A stretch of 57,348 nt of DNA from Willaertia magna. Taxonomy: Eukaryota > Heterolobosea > Eutetramitea > Acrasida > Naegleriidae. Below, piece by piece: positions 20,045 to 34,100 of the stretch; positions within the stretch are counted from its first letter, which is position 1; the number at the start of each line of letters is the position of its first letter. The stretch covers positions 1-57,348 of the forward strand of contig CADWAF010004461.1 of NCBI GenBank assembly GCA_902984215.1, written 5' to 3'. The position numbers and the translations under genes were made by a program. Below the pieces are notes generated by a model. That model saw nothing but the letters and a program-made list of their open reading frames with translations. It made no database searches and was not told where the DNA came from.

Positions 20045-22132
20045 ATGAATAGAACCAAAAGATTAGTTTTATTTTCTGCCAAGTGGATGAAGGGTAGTTG
20101 TGGTAGTACCACGATGATGGTCGGTTCCACTAAAGGAAGGGTTATGATGAGTAATAATCATAATAATAAATATTCAATGATTGTTAACAACAATAATAAT
20201 AAAAAATACTTTTCAATTAAATTAAATAAATTAAATATAGATCCAATTACTTCAATGGCAATGGAAGCAGAAAAACATGCACCTAAAAATGTAAAACAAA
20301 TTGAAGAAAGAATTGATGAAATTGAAAATCAATTAACATATAATAAAGATAATTTAAGTAATAATACATTAAGTGATATCTATAAAGAATTAAGTGAATT
20401 ATATAGTAATATTTATAGATATGATAAATCAGAAAAGGCAATTTTACAACATTTAGAATATTTAAATTTAATTTATGGGAAAGATGTTAATAATAAATTA
20501 ATTGGAGATGGATATCATTTCTTAAGTAATATTCATGTAGCTTTAGATAAATTAAAATCAGCATATCAACATCAAAGTAAATGTATTGAAATTAAATCAA
20601 AATATTTTATTGAAATTCAACAAAATTCAAAAACAATAGACAAATCAGAAATTAAAGAATTGACATTTGACTTGGCTAATGAATGGAATTATTTAGGAGA
20701 GATTGCAATGAAATTAGTTAATTTACAAGATGCTAAAAAAACATTTCAAAAAGCAAATAAATTATTTGAACAACAAATTAAACCAATTTATAAAAAAGAT
20801 GAAAGAGAATTAAGAAATGAATTTGAAAAGATGAATAATATGAATAAACCAATTATTGAAATTAAAGAATATGCAAATAATTTAAATAATAATAAAGATT
20901 TTATTGAATATAAAAATCAACAAAATAATTTAATTAATATTAAAGAATTAGATAAAGTACCATTTGGATTAATTAAAGTATTAAATAATTTAGGAAATGT
21001 TTGTTATCGTTTAAAAGAATATGAAGAAGCTTATTTTACATTTTATAAAGCAATTCAATTAGAAGATAAGATTAATGAAATTAATAAAGAAGAATCATTT
21101 GAATTAATTGGTAATATTTATTTAAATATGGCTAATTGTTGTTTATATTTAGAAATGATTGATAGAGCTGAAGAATTATATCAACAAGCAATTACTTTTA
21201 TTCAAAAGGTTTTAGGTAAACATCATCCTAAAGTTGGTTCTTTATTATATTCTTTAGGTATTTTACATACTTCTAAAGGTAATATTAAACAAGCTGAAGA
21301 ATTTACAAAGAAGGCTTTAGAAGTATTTTCAATTACTGATGATGAGACTGAATTATCAAATACTGAACAAATACGTAAATTAGTTGAAACTGGTAAATGT
21401 TATTTAACTTTAGGAACTATTTATTTAAATAATTATAAAATTTATGATGTTGCTGAAGATTATTTAAAGAAATCTTTAGATATTCATCAAAGAATGCAAC
21501 AAGCTGGAAATAGAGATGGTAGTACTGCATTTGATATTGCTTTTATATTAAATAGTTTAGGTAAAATATCTGAAGAAAAACAATTACATGAAGAAGCTTT
21601 AAATTATTATCAAAAATCATACATGATTGCAAATGGTATTCAAGAAGGTAATAATCATGTTGTTGCTACTTCTTTAATGAATATTGGTAGATTATTTGTT
21701 ATTAAAGGTGATTATGAAGAGGCTGCAAAACAATTTGTTGCTTCTTATAAAGCTTTTGATGCCTCTTTCCCTACTCAATATCATCCTGATGTTGGTGACT
21801 TGTGTTTGGAATTGGGTAAAGTTTATTTAATTTTAAATAAGAATGTTATGGCAAAGAGAAAATTAGAAGAAGCAAGAGATGTTTATTTAGGATACGAACA
21901 TCCAACAAGCAAGAAAATAGATATTGTATTTGAACAATTAAAAATTGCAACAGCAAGAGTTGCTGAGGAATTAGAGCAAAGACTTGCAAACAAGGGAAAT
22001 TTAACAAAGAAAGAGTTAGACAAATTACAAAGTGATGTGGATGAAGAAGAACACAAAAATAAAGACAGTGCAGTAAGAGAAAAATTAGTTACCCTTAAGA
22101 GAAAACAGTTGGCAATGGAACAAACAAAATAA
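20045..22132 (+). CDS. Tetratricopeptide-repeat protein, kinesin-light-chain-like, possibly mitochondrial
   Basis: A 695-residue protein. The first ~60 residues are basic, Ser/Met/Asn-rich and nearly free of acidic residues (MNRTKRLVLFSAKWMKG), which would suit a mitochondrial targeting sequence. The rest is helical with TPR units in the two-helix KLC style, for example LNNLGNVCYRLKEYEEAYFTFYKAI, AEELYQQAI, KVGSLLYSLGILHTSKG, IAFILNSLGKISEEKQLHEEAL and VATSLMNIGRLFVIKGDYEEA. The C-terminus is a charged coiled-coil tail. Such proteins are scaffolds; the partner is unknown. The stop lies 2 bp from the dynein stop on the opposite strand. Confidence 0.75.
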   Translation: MNRTKRLVLFSAKWMKGSCGSTTMMVGSTKGRVMMSNNHNNKYSMIVNNNNNKKYFSIKLNKLNIDPITSMAMEAEKHAPKNVKQIEERIDEIENQLTYNKDNLSNNTLSDIYKELSELYSNIYRYDKSEKAILQHLEYLNLIYGKDVNNKLIGDGYHFLSNIHVALDKLKSAYQHQSKCIEIKSKYFIEIQQNSKTIDKSEIKELTFDLANEWNYLGEIAMKLVNLQDAKKTFQKANKLFEQQIKPIYKKDERELRNEFEKMNNMNKPIIEIKEYANNLNNNKDFIEYKNQQNNLINIKELDKVPFGLIKVLNNLGNVCYRLKEYEEAYFTFYKAIQLEDKINEINKEESFELIGNIYLNMANCCLYLEMIDRAEELYQQAITFIQKVLGKHHPKVGSLLYSLGILHTSKGNIKQAEEFTKKALEVFSITDDETELSNTEQIRKLVETGKCYLTLGTIYLNNYKIYDVAEDYLKKSLDIHQRMQQAGNRDGSTAFDIAFILNSLGKISEEKQLHEEALNYYQKSYMIANGIQEGNNHVVATSLMNIGRLFVIKGDYEEAAKQFVASYKAFDASFPTQYHPDVGDLCLELGKVYLILNKNVMAKRKLEEARDVYLGYEHPTSKKIDIVFEQLKIATARVAEELEQRLANKGNLTKKELDKLQSDVDEEEHKNKDSAVREKLVTLKRKQLAMEQTK

Positions 22133-22134
22133 AT

Positions 22135-25100
22135 TTATGTCAATGTTATACACACTCCTTGCAATGTCCATATACTTTCATGTTCTTCTGTTGCTAAGTT
22201 TGCTTCGAAAACTAGGCCAGCATTACCAGCATCGTTTCTGTCACTTGTATAGTAAACTGGAGCCTTAAAAGTATTTTGAACCTTTACTTTTGAATTTTCC
22301 ATAGGCACAATTTCAAGCACAGGTAATTCTTCTCTTAATTGTTTAGGTTTTTGAATTACTAAAGATTGGGCGTCAACATCCCAGCCAGCACCTTCCAAGA
22401 ACAACCCTCTAACGTAGCAACCATCCTCAGGTTTTGATTTAATGTCAGAGTGATTCACATATTTAGTTACCTTAGTTATGGTTGTAGTACGATCTAAAGG
22501 CCATTTGTATTTTTTACATGTAACTTGAACTAGGGCAGTAATATAAGATTCAGGTTCGTGCAACCCACTTAACCATATAACTACTGGATCTTGTAAAGTT
22601 TTTACCCACCCAACATATTGATTGTGTCTTTCCTTGAAATAATTTAACCAATCAGATAAAGATAGTTTTGTTGGAGGAGTATAATCCATCCACAAACGAG
22701 GTACCTGTCCAGTATTTAATGAATTATTTAGGTGTTCCAATTCTTCACTCATACCAATTTCTCCAGCTAGGGCTCTTTGTAGGTCAATTAGTGATCGTTT
22801 CATAATTCTTACAAGTGAATTCCATATGTCTACTTCTTGCAATAGAACAACATGTATTGGAGAGAGTTTTGGAGAAACTTGTTGTATTCGCATCATTAGC
22901 TCTTCTCTGTCAAATGGTTCTGGTATTAGTCCAAGAGCGCTCTTAATATAGGCTTCAGCCTCTCCTTTAGATGAACTTGAGGTACTTCCAATTCTTAAAT
23001 CTATAATATCATTCCATAGCTTGTATGTAGAGCTAGTTAAATAGCCAATTTCAGCATTAGGGTGTAAACCAAAAACATCTGGGGAATTGGTAAGTTTAAT
23101 GTGATTTTCAATATAATCTATATAATCATCCACCTCTAGTGCCACCTTAATAATTTGTTTTCCAGTTTTTCTTTCTTTTAATTGAGGTGGTAAAGTATAG
23201 TCAAGATATTCATCTACATAAAAGTGGAAAGGTTGGAATGTGTCGAATAAGAAATCACCCATGTATTCATTTAGATATGTGGTCAATATTCTTCTGTCAT
23301 ATTTATCTGTTACTCTTCCTCCATACATAGCTTCACCAACAAGATATTTCAAGCTCTCCCATGGAATAGGGTCAGCATAAATTACAGCTTTGTTTAAATA
23401 AGTTCTTATAAGACTAAAGCTCACATCAAAATCAGACCTATTGAAATCGTAGGGAATATTCCATCCTATTTTACCATACTTCCTTCTTTCCTGGATTACA
23501 CCATGGAAAAATGTAAGAACATACACTAATGGTCTAAATGCTTCATGATTGCATTCGTCTAGATGAGCATCTGAAATGTTAGTGTATGTTGATTTCATAT
23601 TTAATTGAAGTGAATTTGGTGGTTCTGTAACAACTTTCAAGGATCTTTGAAGAATGCCAATTGGAAACTTTGGAGTTACCTCTGTGGTGAGCCATAGTCT
23701 AAATTCATCATGTACTTTATCTTTTTCCATTTTATCCACAATATGTTCCACTGTTTTCATCCAGTCAACTAGTAAGTGACAGTTTTGTAATAAAACCCAC
23801 ATTCCCTTTGATATACCTTTTTCAATTAATGAAAGTGCTTTTTCGCCTTGTCCCTCACCTAAAGAAATATATTTTATACGTTTATCCATAGAATCTGAAA
23901 GTTTAATAATGTCATTGGCAGGATCATAACCAGGACTAATCATGCAGACTATTGGTGAAAGTTTAGAACTTTGGGCAAATATATTGTCAAAAGTGAGAAC
24001 AGGAGGTTTAACAAAGTAATCACTTTTCATTTCATCAGCAATAAATTTAGTCACTGATATCATTATTCTATCACTTCTGAAACATCTTAATAAACACATT
24101 GTTTGGAATGGGGTTGCGCTACGATATTTCTCCATTGGAATTGGAACCGATTCAGGCTCAGGAGCATCGTACCAATTTCTCCATATCTTTTCATTCCTTG
24201 AAACTTCTTCTATTATATCATTAAATATTTCGCAAATCTTTGATAGTTTAATTAGATTTCTCCAGCCTTTTTCAGAAATCCATGAAGGGAAAGGATTTGA
24301 TTTTTCACTATGCCCTAATGATATATCACCCTTGAGGAAAAAATCTAATTCTTGGGCAGGTAATCTATCCTCACTTTGCATTATCTTAAAAACTATTTGT
24401 AAAGAGAATGAAAGTTTGTGAGCTTCAAAAAGACCGGCACAAGTGTAGCGATAGGCTGATTTTGTTAAATAATCTATAATGTTTTCAAGTCTTCCATCGA
24501 GCATCTTGGATGGTATACTTTTTGCTAATGCAGTTTCAAATACATCCTGACTAAATGAAGATAAGGAATACTCATACATTGAATTAATCTTTGAAAGGCT
24601 AGCCATAACAAAGTATAATATGGTGCCACGTTTTGCTGCAGGTCTATAACCTTGTCTTGCTTTGAAGTTTTCTTTTTCATTTTGTTTTGTTTGTACAATT
24701 TTAGTGTTAATCTCTCTAACTTTACTTCTTGTTTCTTCGAGTGTTTTGATTAATTCAACATTGTCTATAAGAGTACCTTCATTGGAAGAGTTCAATTCTT
24801 TAAGGATTTTAGCTTCTAGTTTTTGAAGTAAAGTCTTACTTTCACTCATTGTTTGAACTAATTCTCTTCTAGCTTCTTCTAGTTCAGGTCTTTCATGGTT
24901 AACTACAATATTTAAAAGTTGTTCTTCTAATCCCTCCTCAGTTACACCATAGTTAATAATGAGAGTTTTGCCTGATACTTCTGGAGTATAGTGAGGGTTG
25001 GATAGTCTAGTACATAAATAAAGTTTGAACTTTGGATCAACGTCAATTTCATCAGTTCCCATACGTACAATCCTTTTCTTTCCTCTTTTTTCCATATCCA

Positions 25101-28100
25101 AGAACGGTTCAATCATAGGATCTATTTCTTCATCTACATTTTCAAATAATACTGTATCACCAAATTTAATTGCACTTTCTAGTTTTCTCATAAAGTCAGG
25201 ATCACTGAATGTACATATCTTAATGTTCTTTTCTTTGTTTTTAATCCATTTAAGAGCCTGTAGTTGGGGATCTATGCAAATAGGGAATCTTGTGGCATGG
25301 GTTGTCAGAATACCATTCTGAACAGATATTTTATCTGAAGGTAGACCTTCATAAACCCATTTGCTCTTTTGTACATCATCAGTTAGAATATCTTCAATAT
25401 CAAATGGGTCAGTAATGGGGATAGGGCTTTCTTTGACATCGTTAAGCCATTCTTGTAACATTTCTTTTCTAAAATCTACAGTAAATGCTCCAGTGTATCC
25501 CAAGAAAGCAGCACATACTAAACAATCCCCAATTAACCTGTTTTTCTTTAGCTTAAGGTCTTCAATTTGTTGTCCCCATCTTTCTCTTTCAGATCCAAGT
25601 CCTTCTATTAATTTATTTGCAGCAACTAACTTGTTTTCCATTGCTTGTTTTCTTTCTACTAAACTCTTTTCTTCTTCTTGACCTTTGGTATACTTTGACT
25701 TGTTTTCAGCAATATCTTTTTGTAATTGAGCAACTTTTGTTTTAATTATGCCAAGTTGATCGCTCAAATCTTTTAGTCTTTTCTCTGCCTCATCTTTCTT
25801 CTTTTTAATTGGTTTTATTGTCTTTGAAATATTGTAATAATTTCTCATTGCTTCAACCCAAGTCAGGACACAAGCCAAAGGAGGAGAAAACTTTTGTATT
25901 TCTTCCTTATTGATACCAGAAGGGGAGTTTTTGAAAATTTGGTCAATGCGATTCATTCTGGAAGCAGTTAATCTGCTTTTATCATATTTAAGTAATCTAT
26001 TGAAAAAGTTATCAGTCATAATACTTTTAATATTAGACCATGTTGGATTAGTAACTGCGTCATCTTCTAGCAAGAGATAAATACAAGCACCTAGATCGAT
26101 AATAACTTGGCCAGGACTAACAAAAGATTTCATCTCTGTAATGGCCGTTCTTTCTAATTTGGCAAGTGCTAATTCTGCTGCATTAATAAGGGGTTCTGCT
26201 TCAGCTAGTTTGGCATCAATTTCTTGTTTTTGTACAGATATTAGCTCCAATTCTTTTTTAATCTCTTGTTCTCTTTCTTGTTGTAGTGTGGTTTGTTCTG
26301 AGGCTTCAGCTAATCTTTCGCTAATTACTTGAAGAAGTTTAGAATTTTCCACAGTTTTCATTTGGATTACTATTGATGCTTCTTGCAACTCTTTTGATCT
26401 TTCTTCCACTTCCTCTTTGCCAGCTCTCAATTTACTTAAACCACCCTCTAATCTTTTCATCATTTCATCAATTTTTAATCTATTTTCCTCTAATAATCGT
26501 TTGTAAGTATGTATATAATCTAAATAATTCTTTGGTGTGACATAATTATATCTTTTATATTCTTTAATGAAACGTTCACTAAATTTCTCAACACTTTGAT
26601 GTACTTTAACCATGTGCTTATTAATAGATTCCAACAAATCTTGAGGTAACGTATTGTCTTGAGTTAAAAATTGACCAACAACCTCTTCTAATGCTTGGGC
26701 AGGCCAAGAAGTAAACCAATCAATAGTTGTACTACTGACTAATCCTGGGAAATTTCTGCACCTAATTCTTAATGTGTCCCCTGTTGGTGTCATTGCTAAA
26801 ATAATGTGAAGGTTGTTTCTACATTTGTTGACGAAGAAATTCCAAATATTTTCTTTGGTTGGTACGATATTACTTTGCTTTATGTCCTTCATTACACTAT
26901 TGTAAAGTTCATCTTTCTCATTGTCTTCGAATAAAGCAGGTACTACGCCTGATGTTAACATATTATTGATAAACTCAAGGAAACCTTCTTCTACTACATG
27001 AGCATCTGTGAATAAAAAGACAACCTTTTTATCCTCAACTCCAAGAAGTTTGTATAATGACTTAAGGTCCTCACGGAATTGATTTTCTCCATAACCTCTA
27101 CAAAGTTTTATTTCAAACAGTTCATATCCAGCAACAAATGTTGCTAATCTAGCTAAACTTTGTTTGCCTGAACCTCCCACGCCAATTAATAAAGCATTAC
27201 CACCATCCATTCTAATTATTCTTAGAATACGTGTTAAGTGTTCTAGCGCATCCTCAAACATCACAAGATCTAATTTTTTGACACCAGGTCTTTCGTTATA
27301 GATATTGATTGCGTCTTCAATTACAGGTTTTATCTTCTCATAGTTATCTAAATCTTCATATAACCTAGGATTGTTTACGTCTTGGAAATCAAGGAAATCT
27401 CCAAAAACAATTGGATTTTTCATTACATGTTCAGAATGAATTAAGAAATGAGTTTTTGTTTCTGTTTCAATACCAGAGATAACAAGATTTTTGTCTTCTT
27501 TTGAAGTAAGTCTGTCATGAAAAACCCTCAAGCTTTCATTTCTCCACAATCTCAACAATAGTTCTGGTTTGTTGTGTTTATCAACCGTTGACAAGCACAA
27601 TCCCGCATAAATTCTACTTATATCTCTTAAGTTAAATAAGTAATGAAATTTTGAGGGAGTTGGGGGAAGAGAAGATAAAACTAACTTATAAATATTCAAG
27701 GTGCTACTGGTCAATTCTCTACCAACCTTTTGCACATCATCAGAGAAACCACTTAGGTGACTGGTTAAAATGGTGTTATATATTAAGTGAATGGAATCAT
27801 CTGATGGGAATGATACCTGAAATACGTTAAATTTAGAAATAATTCTTGGATCCATTGTGTTACTTCCAATGATTGGTTGCATAGCAGCTACATATTGCAT
27901 GTCCATTAACCTTTTAAAGGCTAAGGTTGGTGTCTTTCTCTCATAAAATCCGTTTCTCTCTAATATTAATTTTAATAATGCTATTGGTTGTTGTGTTCCG
28001 TATTTATCAAAGTTAGGCATATTCAAATCATCTATGAATACAATCATACGTTTTTGTTGTAATGGTCCATAATTATCACCAACTCTCTTCTCTGTATTAT

Positions 28101-31100
28101 CCTCAAGTGTTCTTTGTAGATCCAAACTTGAGGTTCTACTTGAAAAGTTAATTGACAGAGAAGTTAATTTATCATTTCCTTCGGTCATGTCTTTAATAAA
28201 ATTCTTTATCATCACCGTCTTTGCAGTACCAGAAGAACCAATAAAGAGAACTGGCTTTCCAAGTGAAACAAAGGTTTTTAACATTGTGGTATATCTTACT
28301 GTGTCTATAGTAGGAATAATTATATCTGAGAATCGTCCACCAGGCACTGGTTGATATTCAGGTACCACAACCTTCCACGGTTTCCATTGGTGTTCTTTAA
28401 CATCAAAGAAGTATTCATATAAGGTCAACCTGGTAGGATAACATCCAGCTGCAACAAAGTTATCAGTCAAAGATTCACCATTATCAACAGATTTCCAACG
28501 AGTTACCTTTTTAACAAAATCATCAAATCGTTTCCTGTCTGAGTCTAAAATAACTGCTCCTAAAGACCACATTAGTGCAAAAATAAATAAGCACTCAAGT
28601 TCTCTTTCGTCTTGTGTAAATTTTTCAGGGTCATTTAACATTGATTCAATTAAGAAACAATGTTGGGATACTAGACTTACAGGGCTAACAGTTAAACATG
28701 TTTTAATTCTTTCAACGAAAGAACCATCAGAATCTAATCCCTTTAAGATAAAGTTTATACACTTTGTTTCATACCTTTCAAATAATCTCTGCAATATTTC
28801 AGCCTTTTCAGGTTTTTCCTTCTTGATTTTGTTAATCCAAGACCAAATATATGGGTCAAACCCTAAATTTTTGGGATCTACATAAACCATACCACATCTA
28901 CTAACCGTAGCAGGAGAAGCATGCCTCAAATTGCCAACTTCGAATAATAGTGAGCACAAAGGATTGTTCAGATTAATACGTTCACTGTTAGGTAGAGTTA
29001 GAACCTTGTTGTCATCCATTACTGAATTCATATTTTCAACCCAAACAGCGTCTACATCACCATCAAAAATTAAGTATCTTCTTTCTTCACCCTTTTCACT
29101 TGGAGTGTTCAGTTCTTTAAAATAAAGTGACAGTAAACCATAAGTCCACTCTCTTGTATCTTTATCCAAAACACCATAAAGTTCTGGAATTGGTTGGGCC
29201 TTAGGATTAATGATTTGCATTTTGGTGGCATAACCAAAAGCTTTCCTTAGAGAATGATACAAAGCATTGATGGCAACAGTTTTTCCACCTTGTGTTTCTC
29301 CTACAACCATTACAGAATGTCTAGTTTCTAGCGTCTCGTATAGTTGAATTACTTTATCAATTTGACTGCCATCTTCTAATAGTTTGTATTCTCTTTCGTG
29401 TAGACTTTCCTCTACTGCCTTATAAAGTTTTGGATATGTTACACGTTCATATGCAATATTTACAAAAAGATCATTAAGTAAGTCTTCAAATAGTGGAGTA
29501 TCTTCATAAACAAATTTTGGAGCATTCATATCATGTAAGGCACGCATTAGTAATTCATCTTCAGGTTTGTTAGGGTTTTCTCTTTTTAATCTTCCTGCTA
29601 CGACAAGCACTGCCTTAAGAGCTCTTAAACCCCAATCATAATGGTGTTGTTTAGATAATTGACCTTTTGCTAGAGAGTAGAGCTTTGTCATTTTTCTTGC
29701 TAAGATTCTAGCTGATTTAAAACCCTCTGATAAAAGCATAATTTCACAAATAGTTTCATTATCAGGAACAACCATAACACAAGGTCTAAATAAAGCTTTC
29801 AAATTGTCTGGAAGTTCCACTCTGCCAGCATAACCTGGGTTCATTGTAATAAAAATACCTGTCTTTTGGTCAAGTTTTACATCTACATCTTCAAATCTAA
29901 ATTCTTCCTTTCCAGCTTTTAGAGCACTTTGAATTTCTCTTATTTGTGTTGATATTACGGAAAGAACAGGTAAATCAATACGATTAAATTCGTCAAAACA
30001 ACCCCAAGCACCGGTTTGACACAACCCTGAAAATATCATGTACATGGCCTTGTAATCTAACCCTTCACCACAATTGAAAACAACACACATAATTGCCATA
30101 CTTTTAGCCAAGTCTTTAACACTCTCAGTTTTACCAGTACCAGCAGGACCAGCAGGGGATCCACCCAAATGGAATGTAAGTGCTTGGGTTAAAGTCATAA
30201 AACATCTGTCTGTTAAAGGTGTAATAACAAGTCTTCCATTTAATCCCATATACTCATATCCATATTCAAAATCTCCAGTACATTGTCTTATTCGTACATC
30301 ATCAATATTTTTATCCCAATAAAATCTTAATTGACTTTCCCATTCAAACTCTCTTTCATCCAAAATACTGTCTCTCACAAGTCTGTCAACTATATCCCTA
30401 GCATGAACATCAATAATAATCATTGTATTAATTTTTTTTCTATTCTGTTTATCTAAAGGTACTCTTACTTCATCAACTAAATTGTTAAGCCTTTGTGTCA
30501 AAGTGGTAGCCAAATTTTTCACAGCCATTTTCTCCCCATTCTTAACTCTTCTGAAAGAATCTTCTACCTCCCAAGTCCACCATATCTGACTTCCGCACAA
30601 TGAAACCATACCCAATGAGTCTTTAGTCCATTGAACTCTAGGGATGCTTGGATAATTATATACAGCCTTTTTTGTAATAATTTTTAAAGTTCTTTTCATT
30701 TCGTTTTGAACAGAAGTCAACCACTTTTCAATGAAGCCTTCTGCCCTTACGGGTTTATCAAATAAAAATTCTTCTCCTTCTTCAGACTTCATTCCAATAA
30801 CCATATTAGTATTAGGTTTAAACATTAGTTCACCACAATTTTCAAACAAATTACTGACATGCTTTTGTATTGTTGTAAGGTCAGAACTTCCTAAAACACT
30901 TAAAAGTTCATCATCAGAAATGAAGAAAAATCTAGGAAAAGCGCTTCTTTTGGATTGTAAATAATTATTCAATCCCTTTTGACATTCACTTAACCTTAAT
31001 TGCATACTAGACAGAACTGCAGGCCTATTTTCAACATTACAACAATTTTCAAGCACATTTCGATTCTTAGCGGTTTCACTCATAATTTTTGCCCAATCAG

Positions 31101-34100
31101 AATCTATCTTTTTGAAAGCCTTTGCTTGCTCAGGCAATTGATCTTTAATATCCTCAGATCCTACAAAGATAATTTCTAGATACATCCAAGTTCTTTGAAC
31201 GTCAATCCAAAGTGTTGTAACCTCATCAATCTTTGATAAATTATTTTCCCATTTACTGAGCTCAGGAGCAAAATGAACAGAATGTTGAGTCCCAGATATA
31301 GATGCAAGGTTAGCCGTATCTTCTTCTAATTGTTCTTTTATACTATCAATAGCTGCTAAAATAAATCCTCTATCTTCATTGTCTCTGATATGCTTTTTCA
31401 TTTCAAACTTTTTATTTCTCCAAATATCAGCAACTTTCTTTATAGTATTTTCAACTTCTAATTCTTTGTTTGCACCATCCGTTATATCATTAATCACTGA
31501 TTCATGTTCGTATAAATTCATATCTATTAAATTTTTCAATGTGAAGGTAGAAGGATTAATGTCAAAATTCTTCCCGGTTGCTTGCATTAATTTTTCCCAA
31601 TGCCTTTCACGTAAAGCTTCACTTTTAAGGCAAGAAAGAAGTTCAATGGTTTTTTGAAAATGTTTAACTTTGTTTCTAAGTGTTTTGTGGGCAGGAAGTT
31701 CCTGTAATTCAGGAGAAAATTCCTTTTTACTAATTAGTATTTGTGAAAATCTAGCAGCTTCTTTGCTCATTTCCTCTATAGGTGCCTCAACCCACAAGGT
31801 TCTTGACCATTTAGCTACTTTTATCTGCCACTCAGAAAATATTTCAAAAATTTTCCCAATTCTAGACATCTTTTTTTCAAGTTGAACAAATTCTGGGTAA
31901 GGAGTAATAGGTAAATCAAATAATTTTTCTAATTGTACCAGATCATCCCTTTCTTTTCTCTTTTCTTCTAATTTTTCTTTTAGAATTTCCATTTGCATTA
32001 GACCATCATCTAAATTAACTTGTGGATTGCCAGGTCCTGCCTCAAATTCGTCTTTTAAATGTTGTACCTCCCTTACAAATTTTTGAACTTCTTTTTGGGT
32101 GTCTTTTTTGAATTCTTCTTTTTTAGGAATTAATCTTTGTTCTACTATTTTAGCATTGTTTAAAAATGTATTCCACTTATCACTGAGAGATTTTATAGAT
32201 TCTTCTTCTTCCTTTGTAACGCTAATGTGATTATTGGATAATTTACAGTTTGTTAGTAGATTGTTGTAGGCTAACAAGGTATTACAACAATCTTCTATTT
32301 CTCTGTATTCTCTTTCTATATCTACAGAATTAGATCTTGCATCTTCAATAACAGACAAAACCTTTTTTAAATCAGTCAAAGTTATTTCTTTTTGATCGGT
32401 TAACAAGCCTTGTCTATAGTTTTCTATCTTTTCACTTAGTTGTTGTAGTTTTGGTTTAAGGTTTTCGTTTAATAAATTACCAAGAGCTTCAATCCATTTA
32501 CTAGCCTCCTCCTTAATTGAATTAAGAAGTGAACAGGAATCTACACGAATAAACTCTATATCTTTTACTGATTTAGAGTGGAGCTCAATATCTTCAATTA
32601 ATCTGTAGTAATCCTCAAGTTTTTTGTAATAGCTTTCCCAACTAGGATCTTTGCTATTAAACTTTTCTAATGCCATATCTTTTGGCATTTTCCAATACTC
32701 TTGGAATCTTGAATACTTATTTACATGTTTTTGTACAGAAGTTAGTGTTTTTTGAATACCTGTATTCAATAATAAAACTCTTTTAGTTACGGCAGGTATT
32801 TGAATAATATCATTAAAGAACGAAAAATTATTTCTAATAATGGTCTGCTCATCAACTTGATCATCTTTTTCAGCTTTAAATTCAACCTGAGATACTTCAT
32901 GGCAGGTTCCATTCAGCCATCTCACAAAATTCTTAGTTGCGTTAAGAGTAAAATTAATAGCTCTATCTAACATATCTGAAATATCATCTAAATCAGGTGA
33001 AATTGTAATTGCCTTATGATATAACGATACATAAACTCTAGTAATTGCTTTTTTCTTAAATGTTTGATTCTTCTTTTTTTTAACATATAATAACTCCATT
33101 AATTCATCTATACTCAGCAGTACGTTTTTGGTTAAAGCTCTAAAAATTCGCTTTTCCCAATGGGCATAATACCCTTGTAATAGTTTTTCTCTTCCACTTA
33201 CTGTTTTACTGTCACTTTCTATAATATTACTGTTAATTAAATCTCCTTCTATTTTTAAAAGAGTTTGTCCAATTGTCTTATATTTCTTGGTTAATATTCC
33301 AACCTTTTCATGAATATGCTTCTCAATTTGACCTACTAGTTCTTGTAAAGTTAACTCGGAATCTTTAAAATCTGGTTTAACTACAAATGGACTTTTAAGC
33401 TGTTGAATTAAAGATCTGATAACAGCTGCATTTCTTTGTAATTTTTGAACTGTAGATTGAAAATCTGATATTTCAGAATTACAACGTTTTATGAATTCAT
33501 CAATTCCTAGTGAATTCCAATTGAGAACTGAAAAACCAGGCTCCAATGTTTTCTTTAACTTGACAATTAAGGGAGTCAACACTTTTTCTTCTGCCTTATC
33601 TAGTGAGGATTTTGCTGAATGAAAATTCTCCAACATAATTTTCAAATTTTCGATGTACTTATGATACTTATCCTCTTGTAGAGTTACGTTTAAAGCTATT
33701 TCGGGTACTTTTTGGCCTAATTTATCTAAATATCTTGTTTCTTGCATTAATAGTAATAGTTTTGGATGAAAATTTACAGTAATTTTTTGATCTTCTTTTG
33801 AAAGGATATTATATTTTAAATATTTTATAGTGTCATCAACAAGAGTGGATTTCCATTCTTTAAATTTAGTATCTTCAAACTCTTTTATCTCTTTTCCAAC
33901 ACTAAAACTTTTTTCTTGAATTCTTTTTCCTACCTCAGAATTCAACATTTCAGGTGCTTCTTGAAATAAACACATAGGTTTTCTTATTCTTTCAAATAAT
34001 GAATGAGACCAATATATTGAACCAGAAACAGGTGGCATGTTTTTAGTTCTTGGAGGATTTTTCTTTTCATTTATAAATACTTGATAAATATTTTCTACTT

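Noticed and set aside
25025..25681. Ser-rich plus-strand frames inside the dynein gene
   Set aside because: They are antisense shadows of conserved dynein coding sequence, with no start context or family resemblance.
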